Shown: piece after piece, positions 5,671 to 6,860 of the stretch
How positions within the stretch are numbered: the first letter of the stretch is position 1
How the letters are laid out: every line of letters starts with the position of its first letter
DNA from: Flavobacterium sp.
GTDB taxonomy: Bacteria > Bacteroidota > Bacteroidia > Flavobacteriales > Flavobacteriaceae
NCBI RefSeq assembly: GCF_003525665.1
Contig: NZ_DQDX01000225.1
Coordinates: 1 to 6,860, forward strand
Direction of reading: 5' to 3'
DNA length: 6,860 nucleotides
The notes under the pieces: generated by a model
Told to the model about the DNA's origin: nothing
The model's database searches: none
The model's input: the letters and a program-made list of their open reading frames with translations, nothing else
Made by a program: the position numbers and the translations under genes

Positions 5671-6834
5671 TTATTTACTTGCGAACAATTTTACGTCTGT
5701 TTCAGAAATTTCGTTTCCTCCTAATATTATAAGGCGTTCTACTACGTTTCTTAATTCACGGATGTTTCCTGTCCAATCGTATTCTTGTAATAATTTTGTT
5801 GCTTCTTTAGAAAATGATTTTTGTGCATTTCCTTGTTCTTCGGCTATTTTTGTGGCAAAATGTTCAATCAGCAAAGGTATGTCATCTCGTCTATCATTCA
5901 ATGCCGGAACTTTAATTAAAATTACAGCCAATCTATGATACAAATCTTCACGGAAACGACCTTCGGCAATTTCGTTTTTCAAATCTTTGTTGGTTGCCGC
6001 AACTACACGAACATTGACCTTTATATCTTTATCTGCTCCAACTCGTTGAATCAAACTTTCTTGTAAAGCTCTTAGAACTTTAGCTTGCGCAGCCAAACTC
6101 ATATCTCCTATTTCATCAAGGAAAATAGTTCCTCCATCGGCAGCTTCAAATTTTCCTGCTCTATCTTTTACAGCTGATGTAAAGGCACCTTTTACGTGAC
6201 CAAACAATTCGCTTTCTATTAATTCGGACGGAATTGCAGCGCAGTTTACTTCAATTAATGGATAAGCCGCTCTTTCGCTTTTTTCGTGTAATTGATGTGC
6301 AACTAACTCTTTTCCTGTTCCGTTTGGACCTGTGATTAAAACTCTTGCGTCGGTTGGAGCTACTTTTTCAATCATTTGTTTGATGTGATTGATTGGTTCA
6401 GAATTTCCAATCATTTCGTAGTTTTTGCTGACTTTTTTCTTTAGAATTTTGTTCTCAACAACCAATTGTTTTTTGTCTAAAGCATTTCGAACGGTGTTCA
6501 AAAGACGATTTAAATCGGGTGGTTTTGAGATATAATCGAAAGCACCAAGACGCATTGTATTGATAGCAGTTTCCATATCGCCGTGACCTGAGATCATTAC
6601 GATTGGAATTTCGGGTTTGAATTTTTTTACGGCTTCTAATAATTCTTCGCCGTCCATTTTTGGCATTTTGATGTCGCAAAGAACTAAATCGTAATCGGAA
6701 TTTTTTATTTTTTCAAGTCCTTGAACGCCATCTTCGGCTTCTTCTACTTGGTAAGTATCATTTTCTTCAGAAAGAATTTTGGTTAAAACTCTTCTGATAG
6801 ATGCTTCGTCTTCTATGATTAATATTTTGCTCAT
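5671..6834 (-). CDS. Sigma-54-dependent response regulator lacking a DNA-binding domain
   Basis: This 387-residue NtrC-family protein has a receiver domain (about 1-120) with acidic pocket Glu8/Asp9, phospho-acceptor Asp54, Ser82 and Lys104, all intact. A short linker leads to the sigma-54-interaction AAA+ domain (about 140-372): Walker A GPNGTGKE (169-176), sigma-54 contact loop GAFTSA (216-221, canonical GAFTGA), Walker B GGTIFLDEIGDM (234-245), sensor I AATN (279-282), the GRFREDLYHRL arginine-finger region (292-302), and sensor II WTGNIRELRN (354-363). The protein ends 24 residues later, so the Fis-type helix-turn-helix that normally binds enhancers is missing, and the bases after the stop are repeats with no HTH coding. 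It should remodel RNA polymerase-sigma-54 after phosphorylation by a histidine kinase not in this window, perhaps from solution as proposed for FlgR of Helicobacter pylori and CtcC of Chlamydia. The ATG at 6834 starts the receiver directly. Confidence 0.93.
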   Translation of the reverse strand: MSKILIIEDEASIRRVLTKILSEENDTYQVEEAEDGVQGLEKIKNSDYDLVLCDIKMPKMDGEELLEAVKKFKPEIPIVMISGHGDMETAINTMRLGAFDYISKPPDLNRLLNTVRNALDKKQLVVENKILKKKVSKNYEMIGNSEPINHIKQMIEKVAPTDARVLITGPNGTGKELVAHQLHEKSERAAYPLIEVNCAAIPSELIESELFGHVKGAFTSAVKDRAGKFEAADGGTIFLDEIGDMSLAAQAKVLRALQESLIQRVGADKDIKVNVRVVAATNKDLKNEIAEGRFREDLYHRLAVILIKVPALNDRRDDIPLLIEHFATKIAEEQGNAQKSFSKEATKLLQEYDWTGNIRELRNVVERLIILGGNEISETDVKLFASK

Positions 6835-6860
6835 GGTTTCGGGTTTCGGGTTGCAAGTTT
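6835..6860. repeat. GGTTTCG heptamer tandem repeat (runs to window edge)
   Basis: GGTTTCG (6835), GGTTTCG (6842), GGTTGCA (6849) and the start of a fourth unit AGTTT (6856) are in exact 7-bp register. The array touches the start codon of the sigma-54 response regulator, filling the place of a ribosome binding site. Its right end is outside the window. Confidence 0.7.

Overview
The window looks like a chromosomal segment from a Flavobacterium-type member of the Bacteroidota. The evidence is the strong A+T bias, A-rich translation starts without a clear Shine-Dalgarno sequence, TAnnTTTG (-7) promoter elements upstream of several genes, and the character of the proteins (a DUF2007-type protein, a GAFTSA-variant sigma-54 response regulator, a Bacteroidota-style ParE module). 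The assignment comes from recognising these features, not from a database search.

Layout. Positions 1-43 probably hold the last codons of a plus-strand gene that runs in from the left. A bidirectional terminator (65-102) follows and is shared with an ABC-F ATPase read leftwards (129-1763). A 192-bp divergent spacer (1764-1955) carries a heptamer tandem repeat and two outward-facing TAnnTTTG elements. To its right is a plus-strand MosC/YbjJ-like MFS transporter (1956-3179). This converges, with only 5 bp between stop codons, on a long leftward gene train occupying 3185-6834. In transcription order the train is: a sigma-54-dependent response regulator without a DNA-binding domain (6834-5671), a stand-alone degenerate DEAD-box RecA1 domain (5588-4968), a small DUF2007 protein (4809-4594), an antitoxin (4559-4314), a ParE/RelE-type toxin broken by an in-frame TGA at codon 9 (4312-4013), and a membrane-anchored alpha/beta hydrolase (3991-3185).

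How the parts relate. The antitoxin and toxin form a classic two-gene module with 1 bp between them, and the hydrolase begins 21 bp after it, so these three may share a transcript. The other minus-strand genes are separated by 34-158 bp. The three largest minus-strand spacers, and the left part of the divergent spacer, are filled by short tandem repeats: four arrays with a period near 7 bp and one 15-bp duplication. The heptamer arrays use different unit sequences but share a core approximating RGTTKNN, and each lies directly next to a start or stop codon. This recurring repeat layout is the most distinctive non-coding feature here. The most notable coding features are the nonsense-disrupted toxin beside an intact antitoxin, and two regulator-like proteins each missing a domain that the family usually has. 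No rRNA, tRNA, CRISPR array, insertion sequence or phage gene is visible. No gene-free stretch exceeds 300 bp.
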